Source: Bacillota bacterium (lineage in GTDB: Bacteria; Bacillota; Sulfobacillia; JAMCWA01). Taken from it: a stretch of DNA of 48,079 bases. The stretch's first letter is position 1. Each line of letters starts with the position of its first letter. The notes beneath the pieces are model-generated. The model worked only from the letters and a program-made list of their open reading frames with translations. It did not search any database and was not told the origin of the DNA. The position numbers were made by a program, and so were the translations under genes. Shown piece after piece: positions 34,646-43,999 of the stretch. Where the stretch lies: NCBI GenBank assembly GCA_023475165.1, contig JAMCWA010000025.1, positions 1-48,079 of the forward strand. The letters are read 5' to 3'.

Positions 34646-34678
34646 AGGCTGGGGGAAGTCTTCCGTGGCCCCAGCCTC
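34645..34678 (+). terminator. Hairpin after glnR
   Basis: GAGGCTGGGG pairs with CCCCAGCCTC (34645-34654 and 34669-34678), beginning at the glnR stop codon. No T-run follows, so the terminator function is moderate. Confidence 0.55.
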
Positions 34679-34785
34679 GGTGCCCCTTGCCCTTCTCAGA
34701 CAAGGCAGATAGTGTTTTTCAGCGGTCTACCCTGAAACAAACCAGCTACTTCCAGGGCGCCACTGCTGTTTCATTACTCTTTGGC

Positions 34786-34801
34786 GCCGCCAAAAGGCGG
34801 C
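34786..34801 (-). terminator. Hairpin after thiC
   Basis: GCCGCC(AAAA)GGCGGC lies 12 nt past the thiC stop. There is little T-richness beyond it on the minus strand. Confidence 0.4.
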
Positions 34802-34812
34802 AGGGGGATCTC

Positions 34813-36117
34813 CTAGCAGACTTCCATGGGTTTTCCCAGGTGCTCCGCCACAATCTTCATGGCGCAGTATTTGCCGCACATCGTGCATTCGACAATGCCT
34901 TCCGGGTTGCGCTCTTTCCGGTACCTCCTGGCCTTGACCGGATCGATGGCGAGCGCAATCTGCTTATCCCAATCAAGGGCTTTCCGGGCCTTGGCCATTG
35001 CCAAATCCCATTCCCAGGCCCCTTTTACCCCTTTGACTAGATCAGCAGCGTGGGCGGCGATACGGGCCGCCACCACCCCTTCCCGTACATCTTCCGGAGT
35101 CGGCAGTCCCAAGTGCTCAGCCGGTGTGACATAGCATAGAAAGTCGGCTCCCGCCACCGCGGCCAGGGTCCCTCCGATAGCCGAGGTGATATGATCATAG
35201 CCGGGGGCCACATCGGTAACCAAGGGCCCCAGAACGTAGAAGGGAGCTCCTTTCGCCAGGGTCTTCTGGATCTTGATGTTAGCCTCAATCTGGTCAAAGG
35301 GGACGTGGCCAGGCCCTTCTACCATCACCTGAACCCCGGCCTCCCGCGCCCGGTCCACCAGTTCCCCCAGGATGATGAGTTCCTGAATTTGGGCCCGGTC
35401 GGTGGCATCGGCCAGGCTCCCCGGCCGCAGTCCGTCCCCCAGGCTTATGGTCACATCATATTCCTGCGCGATTTCCAGGAGCCGGTCAAACTGGTCATAC
35501 AGAGGATTTTCTTTCCCCTGGTGGAGAATCCATCCGGTCAGAAAGGAGCCGCCGCGGCTGACAATGTCCGTGACCCGCCCCTGTTTTTGCAGACGAGCGA
35601 TGCTCTCCAGGGTAATTCCGCTATGGACCGTCATGAAATCGACCCCGTCTTTGGCCTGCCTCTCAATGACCTCAAACATGTCCTCCGGCGTCATCTCCAC
35701 AATGGAGCCCCGCTTCTCGATGGCTTCAATCGTAACCTGGTAGATGGGGACGGTTCCCACCGCAACCGTGGCGGCAGCCATAATCCTCCGCCGAGAGCGA
35801 TCTATGTCTAAACCGCTGCCGGTACTGAGATCCATGACCGCATCGGCACCCGCTTCAACGGCTAGCCGGAGCTTATCCAACTCCCTTTCGATATCAGGAA
35901 AATAGGTGGACGTACCAATGTTAGCATTGACTTTGGTCCGCAGTCCTGTCCCGATCGCCACCGGGTCCAAGTTCGCATGGTATCTGTTGGCCGGAATGAC
36001 GACAGTCCCTTTGACCAGGCCTTCCGCGATCTGCTCTACCGACACTCCTTCCTTTTCCGCCACCCGCCGCATTTGCCGGGTAGTATTGCCCTTCCGGGCC
36101 TCCAGTATCTGGGTCAT
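34813..36117 (-). CDS. thiC: Phosphomethylpyrimidine synthase ThiC
   Basis: 434 residues from ATG 36117, with CAGGGAGGG just upstream; the longer frame runs into the riboswitch. ThiC is a radical-SAM enzyme that converts aminoimidazole ribotide to HMP-P for thiamine synthesis. Visible signatures are NANIGTS, GADAVMDLSTG, SRGGSFLTGW, SLGDGLRPG, MVEGPGHVP and the C-terminal cluster motif CTMCGKYC (CxxCxxxxC spacing within ECTMCGKYCAMK). Length is normal for the bacterial short form. It is a single gene behind a TPP riboswitch. Confidence 0.97.
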   Translation of the reverse strand: MTQILEARKGNTTRQMRRVAEKEGVSVEQIAEGLVKGTVVIPANRYHANLDPVAIGTGLRTKVNANIGTSTYFPDIERELDKLRLAVEAGADAVMDLSTGSGLDIDRSRRRIMAAATVAVGTVPIYQVTIEAIEKRGSIVEMTPEDMFEVIERQAKDGVDFMTVHSGITLESIARLQKQGRVTDIVSRGGSFLTGWILHQGKENPLYDQFDRLLEIAQEYDVTISLGDGLRPGSLADATDRAQIQELIILGELVDRAREAGVQVMVEGPGHVPFDQIEANIKIQKTLAKGAPFYVLGPLVTDVAPGYDHITSAIGGTLAAVAGADFLCYVTPAEHLGLPTPEDVREGVVAARIAAHAADLVKGVKGAWEWDLAMAKARKALDWDKQIALAIDPVKARRYRKERNPEGIVECTMCGKYCAMKIVAEHLGKPMEVC

Positions 36118-36195
36118 GGTTTTCCCTCCCTGAGCGTCCTGTGGCTTTTCGTCTGTTTCAGTCCATCCCGCATCACCCGGTTGAGAAGTCAACCT

Positions 36196-36233
36196 GATCA
36201 AAGAAATGGCGCACCCCGTAGAAAAGGTGCGCC
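36196..36233 (-). terminator. Expression-platform terminator of the TPP riboswitch
   Basis: On the minus strand GGCGCACC(TTTTCTACGG)GGTGCGCC is followed by ATTTCTTTG. It begins directly after the 3' strand of the aptamer P1 helix, so TPP binding would favour this terminator and shut off thiC. Confidence 0.85.
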
Positions 36234-36331
36234 AACAGTTCGCTTTCCTCCCTACGCAGGCATTACCCTGACAGGTCCGAAGGGTCAGGACCCAAGGTCC
36301 TTTCTCAGCCGCCCAAAGCAGCTCCCCTGTT
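36234..36331 (-). promoter_or_regulatory. TPP riboswitch (THI element) of thiC
   Basis: The minus strand holds the conserved aptamer cores: GGCTGAGAAAGGACC, then ACCTG...GGGTAATGCC, then GCGTAGGGAGG. AACAG at 36331-36327 can pair with CTGTT at 36238-36234 to close P1. Placement upstream of thiC and the adjoining terminator give the normal transcription-attenuation design. Confidence 0.95.
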
Positions 36332-36355
36332 CTGAGTTATTATAACTCAGAACAG
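36327..36355 (-). promoter_or_regulatory. 29-bp perfect palindrome over the thiC -10 region
   Basis: CTGTTCTGAGTTAT, one central base, then ATAACTCAGAACAG form a perfect 14-bp inverted repeat. On the minus strand its centre reads TATAAT (36344-36339), with TTGCTC 17 bp upstream as a weak -35. It therefore covers the likely promoter and could be the operator of a dimeric regulator, adding a layer to the riboswitch. Confidence 0.7.
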
Positions 36356-36574
36356 ACGTGAGAGCAAGGCCAAGGCCAGGAGAGGGTTAGATATCCTTTC
36401 CACCGGTATCACGGCCTGGCCAGCTCCAAGCTTCCTTCCGCCGGAGGATCTCCCCTGGGCCGCCCAATACCTGACTATTAGTTTACGTGATATTGACATG
36501 ATTCGCCCAGGGACAGGCACGCCGGGAGATCTCGTTAAATAGAATGATGTCATCAAAGGAGAGGGGTGCCCAGA

Positions 36575-38416
36575 ATGTGCGGGATAGTAGGTTGGATTGA
36601 CCGGGAGAAAGATCTTCGGCAAGAGCGTCAAGTTCTTTTGACCATGACAGAACAACTCTCTTCCCGGGGACCTGACGCCGCCGGGGTTTGGATCTCACCC
36701 CACGCGGCTTTGGGGCATCGCCGCCTGATCGTGGTTGACCCCACGGGCGGAGGTCAGCCCATGGTCAGAGGGCGCGGGGATCAGACTTATGTCATCACCT
36801 ATAACGGCGAGTTGTATAATACACCGGAATTGAGACTGACCCTGGAAGCGCGGGGATACACCTTCCATTCTCACTCCGATACCGAGGCCCTCCTTCTGGC
36901 TTACATAGAATGGGGCCCATCCTGCGTTGAACATCTCAACGGCATTTTCGCCTTCGGGATTTGGAATGAACAGGAGCAATCCCTCTTTCTGGCCCGCGAT
37001 CGCCTGGGCGTCAAGCCCCTCTTTTACGCCCAACGTGGTAATGCTATCTTCTTCGCCTCGGAACTGAAGGCCCTTCTGGTCCACCCGGCCATCGATCCAG
37101 AACTTGACGCCGAAGGTCTGGCCGAAATCGTTGCCCTGGGCCCAGCCCGAACCCCGGGCCACGGGATATTCCGAGGAGTGGCGGAACTGAAACCAGGGCA
37201 TTACCTGGTGTATAGCCGGAAGGGGATCAACATCAGCCAATACTGGAGGTTGGAAAGCCGTCGGCACGAGGATGACCTCGAGGCAACTACCTGCAAGGTG
37301 CGAGAACTGCTGCAAGACACCGTTCAGCGACAACTGGTGGCCGATGTACCTGTAAGCACTCTTCTATCAGGAGGTCTTGATTCTAGCGCCGTCACGGCCT
37401 TTGCCGCCCAGGCCTTCACCGAAACCGGTCGGGGGCCGATCAATACTTATTCCGTAGATTACGCTCAAAATGAGGAATATTTTCAAGCCAACGAATTTGA
37501 GCCCAACTCCGATGCCCCTTGGGCTCGCCTGGTTTCGGAATTCCTTGGAACCAGGCACCATCTCGTGACCATCGACCCACAGGAACTGGCCGGCGCCTTG
37601 ACAAAAGCCCTGCGGGCCCGCGATCTACCCGGCATGGCGGACATAGATTCCTCTCTCTACCTGTTCTCAAGGGAGATAAAAAAAGAGGCCACGGTGGCCC
37701 TCTCCGGAGAAGCCGCCGACGAAATCTTCGGCGGTTATCCCTGGTTTCGCCAGTCAGAAGCACCAAGCAACACTTTTCCCTGGATAAGAATGGTCCGTGA
37801 CCGCGCTCGTCTGCTCTCGCCGGAACTGGTGGAGTGGATCCAACCGGAAGGATATGTGACGAGACGGTACCAAGAATCACTGGAGGAAGTACCACGGCTA
37901 CCCGGTGAAGCCCCGCGGGAGGCTCGCCTGAGGGAAATTGCCTACCTGAGTATAACCAGGTTTATGCCCGTTCTGTTGGAGCGCAAGGATCGCATGAGTA
38001 TGGCGGTCGGCCTGGAGGTGCGCGTACCCTACTGCGACCATCGTCTGGTAGAATATGTTTGGAATATTCCATGGGCAATGAAGTGGTGGGGTGGACAGGA
38101 AAAAGGTATCCTGCGCCGTGCTCTTTCCGGTGTCTTGCCCGCCAGCGTCCTCAACCGTCGTAAGAGCCCCTATCCCAAGACTCACAATCCAAGCTACCGG
38201 GAGGTCGTAGGCCGGTGGCTTTCCGAGATCATCGAAGACCCCGGCTCTCCCCTGGGCCCGCTGATGAAGCGGGAGGCCATCCGGGCGCTGATACGGAACG
38301 GGACCTCGGATTTTGACCAGCCCTGGTTCGGTCAATTGATGCGAGGACCTCAACTCATAGCCTATCTGGCCCAGGTGGATACGTGGTTGCGGGAATACCA
38401 TGTCCAGATCAGCTGA
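36575..38416 (+). CDS. asnB: Asparagine synthetase (glutamine-hydrolysing) AsnB
   Basis: 613 residues if started at ATG 36575, so that Cys2 becomes the N-terminal nucleophile (MCGIVGWID); AAGGAGAGG lies upstream. The N-terminal class II glutamine amidotransferase domain (about 2-210, with ARDRLGVKPLFY) is followed by the synthetase domain with the PP-loop SGGLDSSAV, SGEAADEIFGGYPW and ERKDRMSMAVGLEVRVPYCD. It converts aspartate to asparagine with ATP and glutamine-derived ammonia. Length fits the AsnB family. It is monocistronic, divergent from thiC. 36356-36574 contains no clear promoter. Confidence 0.94.
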   Translation: MCGIVGWIDREKDLRQERQVLLTMTEQLSSRGPDAAGVWISPHAALGHRRLIVVDPTGGGQPMVRGRGDQTYVITYNGELYNTPELRLTLEARGYTFHSHSDTEALLLAYIEWGPSCVEHLNGIFAFGIWNEQEQSLFLARDRLGVKPLFYAQRGNAIFFASELKALLVHPAIDPELDAEGLAEIVALGPARTPGHGIFRGVAELKPGHYLVYSRKGINISQYWRLESRRHEDDLEATTCKVRELLQDTVQRQLVADVPVSTLLSGGLDSSAVTAFAAQAFTETGRGPINTYSVDYAQNEEYFQANEFEPNSDAPWARLVSEFLGTRHHLVTIDPQELAGALTKALRARDLPGMADIDSSLYLFSREIKKEATVALSGEAADEIFGGYPWFRQSEAPSNTFPWIRMVRDRARLLSPELVEWIQPEGYVTRRYQESLEEVPRLPGEAPREARLREIAYLSITRFMPVLLERKDRMSMAVGLEVRVPYCDHRLVEYVWNIPWAMKWWGGQEKGILRRALSGVLPASVLNRRKSPYPKTHNPSYREVVGRWLSEIIEDPGSPLGPLMKREAIRALIRNGTSDFDQPWFGQLMRGPQLIAYLAQVDTWLREYHVQIS

Positions 38417-38563
38417 AGGTGGAAGAGCAGCACAGACCGCCCCAACTTACGCGGTCGACTTGGTTTTTCGGCCCACGACGTTTTCCACGACCCGTCCTAA
38501 GACACCAACGTCCCCGGGTGTGAATAGATTATTGATGCCTGGTTCTCCAAAGCCTCTTGGCGA

Positions 38564-38669
38564 GAGAAAAGGGCCGAAATTCTTGTAGGCTTTTCTACTC
38601 AGTATGGCCCAGCAAATAGTCGATAGAGACATTGGAGAAAAGGGCCGAAATTCTTGCAGGCTTTTCTAC
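38564..38669 (+). repeat. 35-bp direct repeat pair upstream of the two-P-loop ATPase
   Basis: 38564-38598 and 38635-38669 share 34 of 35 bases (beginning GAGAAAAGGGCCGAAATTCT). Each copy is bounded by short inverted arms AGAAAAG/CTTTTCT. The second ends about 30 nt before the ATG. Other bases in 38417-38699 show nothing recognisable. Confidence 0.85.
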
Positions 38670-38699
38670 AGGGCCGCAAAGAAATAGGGGGAATGATTA

Positions 38700-39811
38700 T
38701 GGGTACCGGTTCTATCAAAAAGGTTTTCCCGGGTAACAATACGGCCCAGGGGTTCTATTCTTTCTATGATTACATAATTGAGCCGGACACCACCCGGATC
38801 TTTGTCATTAAGGGTGGGCCGGGCGTCGGCAAGTCCACCTTTATGAAGCAGATCGGGATGGAGATGGTGGAAAAGGGTTACGACATCGAGTTCCACCACT
38901 GTTCCTCGGATAATGGCTCGCTGGATGGGGTGGTGATCCCAGAAATCGGCATCGCCATGATCGACGGGACCGCCCCACACATCGTCGATCCTCGTAACCC
39001 TGGCGCCGTGGACGAAATCCTCCATCTGGGCGATTTCTGGGACGAAAAGGGGATGCGCACCCACAAGAAGGAGATCATCGACGCCAACCGCGAGGTCGGT
39101 CGCCTTTTCGCCCGGGCCTACCGCTTCCTCCGCGCGGCCCAGGATATCTATAACGACTGGGAGATCGCCAACATGGAAGCCATGGATTACGCCGTAGCCA
39201 ACAAGCATGCGGTGGAGTTGATCAATCACATCTTTAGCAAGAGAAAGGTAGCCAGCCGGGTGGGCCGGGCGCGGCACCTTTTTGCCACTGCCAATACCCC
39301 CGACGGCCCCATCTCTTATCTAGACACCATCATCAGCCCCATGAAGGAAAGCTTTATCCTGGTTGGTGAACCAGGTACAGGTAAGTCCACCCTCCTGCAA
39401 AAGGTGACCAACGCGGCAGTGGAGAGAGGCTACTTCGCCGAGGTTTATCACTGCGCCCTGGACCCACAAAAGGTGGAGCACGTAGTCATACCTGAGCTCG
39501 GCACCGCCTTGATCACCTCGGAAGATCCCCATGCCTTTACCCCAGGACCAAAAGATGTGGCTGTCAATCTCAACGAGGGGCTCAACCGGCGCATCGTGGA
39601 AAAGTACCGTGACGTAGTGGACTACGACCGCCGCACTTATATGGAGCTTTTCTACCGGGGGATCTCCTTTATCGCCCAGGCGAAGAAAACCCACGACTAC
39701 ATGGAGACCTTCTATGTGCCCAACATGGACTTCGAGGGGGTCAGCCGCCTGCGGCAAAAGACCTTGGACCGGATCCTGGCGTACGCCGGCGAGCTAAAGG
39801 CGGGGAGTTAG
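38700..39811 (+). CDS. Two-P-loop ATPase of unknown function (PRK06851-like)
   Basis: 370 residues from ATG 38700 with AGGGGGA 8 nt upstream; ATG 38694 is also possible. Two homologous nucleotide-binding halves occur: Walker A GGPGVGKST (about 39-47) and GEPGTGKST (about 216-224), each followed by an EFHHCSSD- or EVYHCALD-like strand. The pattern and length match a family of conserved Firmicutes ATPases without an assigned role. There is no membrane helix or DNA-binding motif. It has no operon partner. Confidence 0.82.
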
Positions 39812-40085
39812 GAGACTATTTAAAAAGCTTCATCTGCAAATCCAATGTTTCGTGGGCACGGCTTGGACTGAAGCCGCCAGAAGCCCGACCACCATCAAGC
39901 GGGTCGCGGACTATGGCGGCTTCGCTGCTCCGCGTATTTCCATGGGGAAGGAAGTCCTGCCCCAAAACCCCCGGCAGCACAGGTTGAACGCGTCCTGCCT
40001 GAAGGGAAATAAAGGAGTTTTTTCTCCGAGCGGCGAATAACCCTCCTCAGGCTATTTAGTCTGGCGAAAGATTGGAGGGTGCTCA
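39812..40085 (+). other. Structured leader upstream of the M42 peptidase
   Basis: A gene-free 274-bp stretch. GAAGCCGCCA (39870-39879) is fully complementary to TGGCGGCTTC (39914-39923), and an inner CGACC/GGTCG stem nests inside. Further on GGAAGTCCTGCC and GGTTGAACGCGTCCTGCC repeat CCTGCC blocks, and GGAG(T6)CTCC precedes GCGAATAA. Nested helices this close to a start codon suggest a transcribed RNA leader. No known riboswitch class is recognised. Confidence 0.45.
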
Positions 40086-41159
40086 ATGAAAGAACGGTTC
40101 AGCGCACAGTTAGCTGAGTTGACGGCCATCGATGGGGTCTCCGGGTTTGAAGGCCCCGTAGTGCGTTATCTCCAGGAGGCCTTTGCCCCGCTGGCCGATG
40201 ACACGGAAATTGACGCTTTGGGCAATCTCTTAGTGCGAAAGGGCAGCGGAGAAGGGCCTGTTCTGATGCTGGCGGCCCATAGCGATGAAATTGGGTGCAT
40301 TGTGAAAAGCATAGAAAAGGACGGATTTCTTCGCTTTGAGAAGCTGGGGGGAACCACTGACCCCCTTCTGTTGGGACGACGCGTCCGGGTGAAGGGCGTT
40401 CCCGGCGTCATTGGGGCCAAGGCTGGCCATTTACAGACCGAAAAAGAGCGGACCCAGGTCACCAAAGCCAGTGAGCTCTATATCGACGTGGGGGCGCGAA
40501 GCGAGGCGGAAGTCAGGGAGATGGGGATTAACATTGGCGACCCCGTGGCTTATGATAGTCCCCTCCGGGTTTTAGGAGCGGGGAATCTGGTTTCCGGGAA
40601 AGCCCTCGACGACCGCCTCGGTTGTCTCATTCTCCTGGAATTGTTCCGCCGGGTGAAGCGGGAGGAGATTGCTGGAACCGTTTACGCCGCCATTACCGTT
40701 CAGGAAGAAGTGGGTTTGCGCGGGGCTACGGTGGCCGCCTATCGACTGAATCCTCATTTAGCGCTGGCCATCGACACTATGCCAGCCGGAGACACTCCCG
40801 ATGTCAACTTCTATCGGGAACTGCCGGTGGGAATTGGCCGCGGGCCGACCTTTCAAGTGATGAGCGGAGGCGGGGCGCGTGGTCACTTGCTGCATCCGGC
40901 GGTAAAGAGTTTGCTCACGGAGACGGCCGAGCGGGAAGGCATCCCTCATCAGCTCACCACTTTCACCGGCGGTACTACGGACGCTTCCGCCATCCATTTG
41001 AGCCGAGAGGGCATTCCGACCGGAGTCATCGCCATTCCGCGACGCTATTCCCATTCTCCCATCGAAATGGCCGACCTCAATGATGCCCTGGCGACCCTGC
41101 GTTTGCTGGAGGCGGTCGTCAGGGACCTTGGCAGCGGTCGTTCTCTTTCCTTTATTTGA
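40086..41159 (+). CDS. M42-family metallo-aminopeptidase
   Basis: 357 residues from ATG 40086 (GGAGGG at 6 nt). Dinuclear metal ligands and the base are visible: H65/D67 in AAHSDEIG, D175-D176 in KALDDR, E207-E208 in VQEEVGLRG, D230 in LAIDTM and the His in RRYSHSP near the C-terminus. M42 enzymes (glutamyl aminopeptidase, FrvX, TET-like) trim short peptides in the cytosol as large assemblies. It precedes the amino-acid acyltransferase/racemase pair, consistent with peptide or amino-acid salvage. Confidence 0.93.
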   Translation: MKERFSAQLAELTAIDGVSGFEGPVVRYLQEAFAPLADDTEIDALGNLLVRKGSGEGPVLMLAAHSDEIGCIVKSIEKDGFLRFEKLGGTTDPLLLGRRVRVKGVPGVIGAKAGHLQTEKERTQVTKASELYIDVGARSEAEVREMGINIGDPVAYDSPLRVLGAGNLVSGKALDDRLGCLILLELFRRVKREEIAGTVYAAITVQEEVGLRGATVAAYRLNPHLALAIDTMPAGDTPDVNFYRELPVGIGRGPTFQVMSGGGARGHLLHPAVKSLLTETAEREGIPHQLTTFTGGTTDASAIHLSREGIPTGVIAIPRRYSHSPIEMADLNDALATLRLLEAVVRDLGSGRSLSFI

Positions 41160-41251
41160 GTTCTCCTCTTCATTAAGCCGGTCACGCTTAAGGTCTGGAA
41201 CTATCGGTGGGAGGTCAGAGAATAAACGGGAGCTGCCTGGGCCAGTGGTTT

Positions 41252-41282
41252 GAGACCGGTCTGCACCCGGTCTCTTTCATTT
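41252..41282 (+). terminator. Terminator after the M42 peptidase
   Basis: GAGACCGG(TCTGCAC)CCGGTCTC followed by TTTCATTT. The remaining gap, 41160-41552, holds no gene; its last part (41480-41545) contains a GCGAATAAAGGA stretch similar to the end of the leader at 39812-40085. Confidence 0.75.
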
Positions 41283-41552
41283 CCAGGGGCCGGCGTCCGG
41301 GCCCCGCTTCAAAACGAGGCCCGGTCTATCCACTAATGCTCCGGTTAAAGAGCATCAATCAGGTTCCACCGCGACTACTCAGGGCCAGTTCGTCCGCACT
41401 GGCTCAATGGATGGGATGAGACTCCTCCCGCCGGCAAAAAATCGATGATCCGTAGCCGCCAAACCGGGAAGGATTTCAGCTCGACGGGGCGAATAAAGGA
41501 ATATCTTTGATTTGTTGACTTCTCGCCGGACCTGGCCGAAGGAGGGTTGTCC

Positions 41553-42512
41553 ATGACCGAAGGACCTGCCTCTTCCGATAAAACAACCTCCTTTCTTCCT
41601 CGCAGCACAAGCGACCGGACCTTGCATCCAAACGACTTCGTTATCCGGCCCCTGGAGGAGTCCGAAGACCTCTTTGGCCTGATGGAAATCCAATACGCCG
41701 TCTGGGGCAGAGAAGAGGCCGTGACCAGCCATCAAATGATCGCCGCCCTGAGAAATGGCGGCATCATCATTGGTGCTCATCTGGAGGACCAGCTGGTAGG
41801 GTTCTCCTATGGTTTCCCGGGATACAAAGAGGGGAGAGCCTATCTCTGCTCGCACATGCTGGCCGTCCTCCCTGAATTACGCAATGCCGGCTTGGGCTGG
41901 CATCTGAAACTGGCCCAGCGGGAAGCTGCTCTGCAGAAGGGGTACTCCCTGATCACCTGGACCTATGACCCCCTTCAGGCCCCTAACGCCCGCCTGAATC
42001 TGGGTAAACTGAGGGCTCTCACCCGGTCATATGTGCCAGATTATTACGGAAAGATGCTCGACCAAATCAACCAGAACCTGGCCTCCGATCGTTTCGTCGT
42101 GGAATGGCACCTCAAGAGTCAAAGAGTCGTGAACGCTTTATCCGCTTACTCTCAGGAGCGGGCAGCCGGCGCTGTCTCCCCTCTCGACAAAAAGCTGGTT
42201 CCCTCCAGAGAGGAGAAGGTCGGGTCTTTACCTCTCTGGGGCCAGGCCCCAAAAGTCAACGAAATTGATCTTTCGAGCGGCAGAATCACCAGTAGTCCGC
42301 CGAATCTGGTCCTCACGGCGCCTCAGGTCATCGTTACCATACCTGGCGATTTTCAGGCCCTGAAGCAGGCTGACCTAAAACAGGCCAAGCACTGGCGCGA
42401 GATCACCCGGCAGATCTTCCCCCACTACTTCCGGCGGGGTTACGCGGCCGTCGATTTTTCTGGAGACCGGGAAAGCGGTTGTTACCTTTTGGAACGGAAG
42501 GAGTTGCTTTGA
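41553..42512 (+). CDS. GNAT-family acyltransferase (COG3375-like)
   Basis: 319 residues from ATG 41553; AAGGAGG lies 7 nt upstream, better placed than for the TTG at 41547. The N-terminal GNAT fold (about 20-160) has VIRPLEESEDLFGLMEIQYAVWG and the acetyl/acyl-CoA motif A region HMLAVLPELRNAGLGWHLKLAQREAAL. The C-terminal half is specific to the COG3375 group. It ends 3 nt before the racemase gene. In Geobacillus an equivalent gene next to N-succinylamino-acid racemase encodes a D-amino-acid N-succinyltransferase; I infer the same here. Confidence 0.87.
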   Translation: MTEGPASSDKTTSFLPRSTSDRTLHPNDFVIRPLEESEDLFGLMEIQYAVWGREEAVTSHQMIAALRNGGIIIGAHLEDQLVGFSYGFPGYKEGRAYLCSHMLAVLPELRNAGLGWHLKLAQREAALQKGYSLITWTYDPLQAPNARLNLGKLRALTRSYVPDYYGKMLDQINQNLASDRFVVEWHLKSQRVVNALSAYSQERAAGAVSPLDKKLVPSREEKVGSLPLWGQAPKVNEIDLSSGRITSSPPNLVLTAPQVIVTIPGDFQALKQADLKQAKHWREITRQIFPHYFRRGYAAVDFSGDRESGCYLLERKELL

Positions 42513-42515
42513 CCA

Positions 42516-43625
42516 ATGAGAATCGATCAAGTCATCCTCCGACACCTCAAGATGCCCTTGAAAAGCCCCTTTGAGACCAGTTTCGGTCGTGAAGAGGACC
42601 GGGAATTCATCCTAGTGGAAGCCTATGCCGGGGGACGGCCGGGTTACGCCGAAGTGCCGGTGATGGCGGCACCCCTCTATAACGAGGAAACGGTGGGCAC
42701 CGCCTGGCACGTCCTGCGGGACTTTTTGGTCCCGCTGGTTCTCGGCAGGGAAATGGAAAGGCCGGAAGAGACCCGTGAGCTCTTCCGGCCAATCCGTCGC
42801 CATAACATGGCCAAGTCGGGGATAGAAGGCGCTCTTTGGGATCTTTACGCCCGGGAGAAGGGGGTTCCCCTGGCGCGCGCCCTGGGTGGAGAAAAGGAAC
42901 GTATCGCTGTGGGAGTGAGCATTGGGATTCAAGAAAACCTATCCGCTTTGCTCAAAACGGTAGAGGGCTTTCTGGCAGAAGGCTATCGCCGGATCAAGGT
43001 CAAGATTAAGCCCGGCTGGGATGTCAAGCCCGTTGAGGCAATCCGCACGGCCTTTGGTCCAATCCCCTTAATGGCTGACGCCAATTCGGCCTATACTCTC
43101 GGAGATCTACCCATGCTTCAGGAATTGGACCAGTATGACCTGATGATGATCGAGCAACCCCTGGCTCACGATGACATCGTCGACCATGCCAGGCTCCAGA
43201 CCCATTTGAAGACCCCCATTTGTCTGGACGAAAGCATCCATTCGGCTGCCGATGCCCGCAAGGCCGTCGAATTGGGTAGCTGCCGGATCATCAACATCAA
43301 GATCTCCCGGGTAGGCGGGTTGAGTGAGGCCAAAAAGATTCATGACCTCTGTCAGGAGCGGGGCATCCCCGTCTGGTGCGGCGGGATGCTGGAGTCAGGT
43401 ATCGGGCGGGCCCACAACATCGCCATTACCACCCTGCCCAATTTCACCCTCCCTGGTGACACCTCGGCCAGTGCCCGCTACTGGGAAGAGGATATCATTG
43501 CGCCGGAGGTGACCATGACGGATGACGGGTACATTGAGGTACCCCAGATTCCCGGGCTCGGTTTCCGCCCCATTCCAGAAAGGATCACGAGGTTTCAGGT
43601 GAGAGAAGAGACTTTTCGGGAATAA
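42516..43625 (+). CDS. N-acyl(succinyl)amino acid racemase / o-succinylbenzoate synthase family
   Basis: 369 residues. Enolase-superfamily residues of the MLE subgroup are all present: K161 and K163 (KVKIK), Mg ligands D188 (MADAN), E213 (MIEQP) and D238 (LDES), and the opposing acid/base K262 (NIKISRVGG). The two lysines give 1,1-proton transfer between N-acyl-D- and -L-amino acids, or o-succinylbenzoate synthesis (MenC). No other men genes are near, while the GNAT gene is coupled to it, so racemase is favoured. Start ATG 42516 with AAGGAG inside the preceding gene. Confidence 0.9.
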   Translation: MRIDQVILRHLKMPLKSPFETSFGREEDREFILVEAYAGGRPGYAEVPVMAAPLYNEETVGTAWHVLRDFLVPLVLGREMERPEETRELFRPIRRHNMAKSGIEGALWDLYAREKGVPLARALGGEKERIAVGVSIGIQENLSALLKTVEGFLAEGYRRIKVKIKPGWDVKPVEAIRTAFGPIPLMADANSAYTLGDLPMLQELDQYDLMMIEQPLAHDDIVDHARLQTHLKTPICLDESIHSAADARKAVELGSCRIINIKISRVGGLSEAKKIHDLCQERGIPVWCGGMLESGIGRAHNIAITTLPNFTLPGDTSASARYWEEDIIAPEVTMTDDGYIEVPQIPGLGFRPIPERITRFQVREETFRE

Positions 43626-43731
43626 GCTCTCTCGCCGTTTTCGCTAGAACCGACCGAAAGCTCCCAGCACATAAGTCAAAATCAGTAGATGCCCATGCCG
43701 CCCTTGGCAGAGCCATAAAGTACTAAAACAG

Positions 43732-43960
43732 CAGCAGCGTGGCGACGGGCGGGCGATCGCCGGCGGAGCGCTTTCACCGAGCCGAGCACCGCATCCGGCG
43801 AAGCGAGGCTCAAGAGGCCGGACGGCGGCACGGATGCCGCCGAGCGCAACCGAGCCAGGGACGGCGAGTTTGCGCGGTGCCAGCCGGAGAGCCGAAGCTA
43901 AGCCGCGATGCGGTCGGCACAGGTGACCGAAAGCGAGGACGGCAACGCCCGAGCGTCGTC
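43732..43960 (+). repeat. Structured intergenic repeat, copy B (longer)
   Basis: 43732-43848 is homologous to copy A at 22041-22153. Hairpins GGCG(AT)CGCC and GGCGGC(ACGGAT)GCCGCC fall at the same places as in copy A with compensating differences. The copy B sequence continues with related GC-rich blocks (CGAAGC..., CGAAAGCGAGG) to about 43960. It fills the gap between the convergent racemase and M20 genes. No open frame is credible. Confidence 0.75.
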
Positions 43961-43999
43961 ATGGAAGTAGCTGGTTTGTTTCAGGGTAGCGGGAAGGTT

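Noticed and set aside
38564..38669. CRISPR array
   Set aside because: Only two repeat copies, no third copy and no cas genes anywhere in the window.
42516..43625. Calling the racemase menC
   Set aside because: No menaquinone genes adjacent; coupling to a GNAT gene favours N-acylamino-acid racemase, although OSBS activity may coexist.
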